Below, in pieces: positions 36,501 through 42,500 of a stretch of 64,000 nucleotides of DNA; within the stretch, counting starts at the first letter, position 1, and every line of letters begins with the position of its first letter. The position numbers were made by a program, and so were the translations under genes. The DNA comes from Gambelia wislizenii (Eukaryota > Chordata > Lepidosauria > Squamata > Crotaphytidae): NCBI GenBank assembly GCA_030847615.1, contig JAUMIR010000005.1, positions 213,264,645 to 213,328,644 of the forward strand, in the 5' to 3' direction. The notes under the pieces were generated by a model, which made no database searches, was not told the origin of the DNA, and saw nothing but the letters and a program-made list of their open reading frames with translations.

Positions 36501-39500
36501 TAACTTAATCACAACAATAACAAACAAGCCATAGCATTACATTCCATTTTAATACATTTGGATCTTAGCCAGTTGTAGTCTCTCCACTGCCCAGACATAT
36601 GGTACTTTCCATTCTAGGTCTTTAGTATCACTGTCAGAATGCTGGAAAACCCAACCTTTAAAGAAAAGAGAAATCTTAGATTAGTAAAGTGGCATAAAAA
36701 TCTTACATTCCAAGTGGTTAAACTGTTTTAAAATTTTACAGTTAATCAAAGCAATACATCTCAGTGAAGACCCTCTGTTTAAAAGAATGGGTGGTAGTTT
36801 CAATTGGGATACTGATTGCTCTGATGAGAGGGTGTCAGAAATTGATATGGATGACTTCAGTGTATATTCTACGCTATCCACAGATATTCTAGCCTAATGA
36901 GGAAACCTATGAAAGCTAGGGATGACAGAGGATGTAGCTGAACACATCTGAAGGGCAATAAATTGGGCTAAACTACTTTAGGAAATGTGGGCAAACTGTT
37001 TTCTAACAGCTTCAGTTCTCCATCTCTAAAATAGAAATAATGGCTTGTCTTACAGACTGAGCCAATGGTCATCAACAAAAAAACAGCATAAAGCTGTGAT
37101 AATTACTTCTTAATAAATTTTCAGCTCCTATCACTGAAAAAAAGCCATATCCATGTGGCAAAGTAGATGAGAATGCATGTCATTATGTTTTTGTTGTGTG
37201 CCTTCAAGTCATTTTCTGATGTATGGCAACTCTAAGGCAAGCCTCAGGCAAGATTTTTTCAGAGGGGGTTTGCCTTTGCCTTCCTCTGAGGCCAAGAGAG
37301 CATGACTTATCCAAGGTCACCCATGGCTGAGCAAGGATTCAAACCCTGATCTCCAGAGTCGTAATCCAACCCTTAAACTACAACACCATGCTGGCTCTCT
37401 TCCTAGGATATTAGTGTGGATAAAATAATGTCACCCACTCACCCCAAAATGTCCCAAATACTGTTAAAAATAAAGGCTATCTATATGATTTTCTTTTCCA
37501 TTCCCAACTATTAGAATCATTGCCACCTAATTATCTAATTACATCTAATTAAAATGAGAACATAGGCCATACCTCTTTCCTTGCACAGTTTTGAGGAAAG
37601 GGAGAAACTAATTGTAGCAGGTGAATCACAGGCACCTTGTTGTGAAACTACAGCTGAACAGGAGAGAAAAACCCAAAAGCACTCTATTATATATATGAAC
37701 ATATACACCTATTATTCTGTTTTAATTGCAACCTTACAAAAAGTTAGTTAAATGGCCAGACCAAGTGTTCCTGTGCTATTAACTTTAATGAACAAAGTGC
37801 TCTGGATACAGATTAAGTCTCCTAGCTCAGTACTATGACTATATTTTCACTCACAATGGAAAAACTGTCTAGCTTCTTTGTAGTTTTATCCTAAGCTTTT
37901 TGTATCCATCTAAAATCAGCTGTAAGGCCTCTTATAAAGTTCTCCAGCAACTTTCCTCAACTAATCAAAAGAAATCTTTAACTTCCTCTACTGATTATGG
38001 CTTTGTATAAAGACAGCAAAATTTGGAGCTGATAATGTTGCTTGCCTTGCTGCATCAAAAGATTTTAAAATATTTAGCAACAGATACAGGAACATGGAGA
38101 TAAGTACCACCCCAGAATGTAAACTTTCTACAGTGCTTGTACATTCTATTGAGTACAGAGGCTAGTAGGCTGATCCCTGCTGAGTTCAGCAAAACTTACT
38201 CTCTTCTAATGAGCATAGCATAAAGAACAAGGCATGAAGAATGAACTTCTCATAGGACTGCAGTATAAACCTAATCTCACCTGTCATATCACTGCTGACT
38301 CTTTATACTAGGTGAGCCATGGTACAAACAGCGAAACAACCAATGGTCTTTTTTGTTCCTTTGCGCTTGATCTAGATAGGCACTCCTACATAGGTTAATC
38401 AGGTACTGTCACCAATGTGAAGTTTACTATGTAGTAAAGTGGTCACATTCAATTCTGAATTTAAGTATTAGCATGAAAACTAACCAGATCTGTCATATTC
38501 TTACGTGTCAAATCCTGTTACTGAGGATGGGAATGTGAATAATGAACTGTGAAACCAGAATATTATGGGGAAACCAGTAATTTCTCCTTACGTTTGTTTA
38601 ACAGAGGCCCAGGATTCTCTGATCTCTTTACAATATTAGTAGGAAAACCAATAGGTTTTTGGCTTCTCTTTTTTATGTTTGCTGCCATCTCATCATCAGT
38701 ATATTCAGAGGTGGGTGACAACCTACTGGACTCCTCTGATGCCTGTCTTCTCCCAGGTTTGATATTTTTGTATGTTGGCTCCCAGCAAGATTTTTTATTA
38801 TACCAGGCATCTTCAATAAGCTCTTTCCAGCTGTAGTTCAAAATATTTAAAATCCCCTGAGGTAAAATAATCTTATACTTAGAAAAATATCTCAGCATAT
38901 CTTCTAGCTCATGTAATATGGTAACAGCTATGCATTTGTATTCCTCCCAAGAGGCTGACTGTACAGTTTTTTCTGTAAGTGAATGCAAAGATATGTGGGA
39001 AGGCTGATCAAAAGGGTCCTTGCAGATGGTTCGGCAAACTAAAGGGCCACAATTTGGAGGAGAAACGGGAACTTGCTTTGTTATGTCATTTCCTTCCATG
39101 TGCTCTCCTGTATCTCCAGGATTCCTGCTGGTGGAAAAAAATAAATATATTATGCCTGGTAATTCAAAGTTAGATTTTGCCCTCAATTCATGAATACAGA
39201 CCAAGGACACTTTGGAGATGAAAAGGGCATATCTGCAGTCCTTTTCACAAGGACTTTTAAAATAGTGGAATAGAGTATTGGCAATGGAGTGCACAACAAA
39301 CAAAATATTCTGCTTTTCTCCTGCTGTAACCCCATTTTTGCCCCTAAAAATTAATCCATTTGTCAGCAAATGCAATGGTAATGTGTCAGGGTGTTTTTTT
39401 GGTGTGGGGGTGGGTGGTTGCATTTTTTTTTTTTTTTTTTTGCAAGTATCCTGATTTAGGGTCCAGATAGGTCCCAACTGGTGTTTTTACGGCATGTATA

Positions 39501-42500
39501 CAGGGGACAGCATAGGAAGTGACTAAGCTGGCTGGGGGAATCTGAGAGTTGTAGTCCAAAAAAGTAACTTTTCCAGTCTACAACCACGCCAGGCACATCT
39601 AAGTATGTTTTCAGAATAGTTTCTTAACTGCTGAAATGAATGGCAATACTCAAATAGGTAAGAATTATGTACTTCCTGCTGAAAGCAGCACTAGCTTTTT
39701 ATATTCCGTTCACCCTTAACACACACAAAAGGGATTTTAATTTGCAGTGTGTCTTTAATACTCTTGTCATCTGAGCTCTTAAGCCAATAATTTTACATGG
39801 TGATGTCAAAAGGTTAATAACTACTTCTAGAAGCTATACCAAGTTATTGGTGATTCACAAAAGTATCATTCCAAAGGGGCATAATAAATCAACTGAGGGT
39901 CTGAAAATGACTTGAATGTCCTTTATAATTAGTTTATTTTATTTGTAGAGTTTCCTCCATCCATTATAAGTTGTGCTTCAGCAATCATTTGAATGCAAAC
40001 TGGCAACAGGACAGACAAGACACTGTGTGAAAAGGAATGGCCAAAGACACTATTATCCTGCTGTAGTAATGCTGTACAAGTCTCATGTGATAAAGTCCTA
40101 AAACTATCTGATACTACCTGCTAAGGGCTTCCGACAGGAGTCCTTCCCAGCTTTTCCTAGACATGCCAAGATTTAAACATATGACTTTTTACACTCTGCT
40201 TTATTTCTTTGCTTCCTTTGTTTTAAGAAGAAGAAATGAAAGAATGGAAATTAATCTTCAGAAGAAGAAATATATTAGGAGGAAATACAATGCAAAATTA
40301 TTTTTTAAAAGAGGAAATTATTTCAGTGGGATGTGACAAAAAACAATTGGGAAGAGAGAAGCTGTGAAGGCTATTACACCTGTAAAAATAAAGTATATTC
40401 TCATAAGATTTGGAGGAGAGATTTACTTGTTGCATAAGACAATACAGATTTCCTTGCTGAACCAGGCTCATCTTGTTTTCAACAGCAGCTAGACAGAAAC
40501 TTATTTTCTGGAAGCTCACAAGCAGTGCATGAAGGCAACTACTTTGCCATATTGCTTATTCCTACAGCAGGTATTTAGAAGCATAATAGTTTTGCACCTC
40601 AGTTTAGAATACTGGGCAAGAAAACAGAAAACTCAGTCTAAAAGGGGCATTCTCTTTGCTCAACTGGTTGCGTAAGAATTTAGGGAATCCCTTCAGAGAA
40701 GGAAAAGTATGACAAGTAGAATTTTCTTAGCACAGTACTGCACAACCTCTTGTATAACAGTTTCTAGAACAGTGTTTACAGCTATTTTCCCTTCTTCTTC
40801 ATCTTCTTCTTTGGATCCAGCTTATTCTCTCTCTCTTTCTTTTCCTCTCATATTTAAAACTAATCGCCTTGTTTTCTATAAATTGTCTAACCCTTCATTT
40901 AAAAGCCAACTAAGAAAGTGACAAGTATTTAAATTTTAGATCATTTTCTGGCAGTGAATTCTGTAAGCAAATTGATCATTTTCTGTGAACTCACATGCAC
41001 AACACTGCTTTGTTGGGCTTTTTGGATTTGCTTTTTGTTTCTCTTTTGTTCCTGCCAATACAGGAAATTGCTGAGGAGGTGAGGGGATAGAAGCAGTAAT
41101 TTAGATCATAATATTTGAGCAAATATTGCATCAAAGGAGGAGTAATTGAATTTGGTTTAGGCCTCAGACATCACCTATGCACTTTAATGTTTTTAAGTGG
41201 CAGACCCACAATTAAGGATCCCATTAACTTTTGCCACAGCTTTTTTAATCTGAAAATTAAAAAGAACTGTCTCTTCACAATCAGGAACAAAGTAGATGAA
41301 ATTAAAAGAGGAAGAAAAGAGGTTCATGAGATGCCTGGCAACTAATTTAGGTCTCTTAAAACTCCAGGCACCAATACTCATAACCAAACACCTCAGAAAC
41401 TTAAAAAACACTCAAGTAAAATCAGAATTCTTTCTAACTCTGTACAGCCTTATCAAACTTTGCAGAACTGAGGGTGTGTTTGGAAAAAGTCCATTAAACT
41501 TTATGGAAAGCATACGTTCAAAAAGGTTCTGTTCCAAGAATTACATTTTAATGGACAATCCATACTGGATAATAAAATATGGTCGGACCCATGTATCCAT
41601 GGAACCAATATCCACTGGTTTCAGTTATCCGCAAAACACAAAATAGGGGACACATAGCAGAGTTGCACTGGAAAATGCCTAGAGAGGCATCCTCTCTCGG
41701 CATTTTCTAGGTCCTCCAATGCAACTCTATGTTACCAGAAGTCCTTTATTTTAATAGAGTTCGCTGTTATCCACGGTTTCCAGTATCTATAGTAAATCTG
41801 GAAATGAAACCCCTGTAGATATGGGGGTCTAACTGTAGTGGAATTTTTATTTGTAAGAGAAGGGAAAATTCTACTTGGTTCTTAGTGCATAATCCTACCA
41901 AAATTAAGATAAATGCACAAAGTAATAAATATTTAGAGTTTTACATACTGCACATGCTGAACTCTTCTGCTAAGCTCAATAGGACATGAAATTTTTAATA
42001 TTCGCTGAAGTGTGCTCTAAGAATAGAATGCAAAATGCTTCGTCCTCCATTGTTATGACTTAGTGTTACGACTAAGACTACTACACACTAAGATGAATCC
42101 CCAAACATACTATATGAGTATCAGGATGGAGAAAAAATGGGGGGAGAGAAAAGATGGAGAGCTGGGATGAGGTAAAACTAATGTCAGACCTTCCCTTAGT
42201 ACATAAATAAACTGAATAATATACAATACCTTTTCAGCAGTTTCAATGAGACTTTATAATTACTTACTTTAGGTGTTTTTTGTTTTGTTTTTCTAGGCTT
42301 TCACAATATTTACATTTTACTTGTCAGTAAAATAATGCATTGGGGAGAAATCTAAATTTTAATTTATACCTAAGAGCTCAGTTAATTTACATGATCAACT
42401 GAGTATTAAAACTTTAAAGTAGAAAACAATATGACACCACCGTTACCTGTAAAAGCTCCTACTTTCACGAGGATTTGTACAGCCTGAAATTAAATCACCT

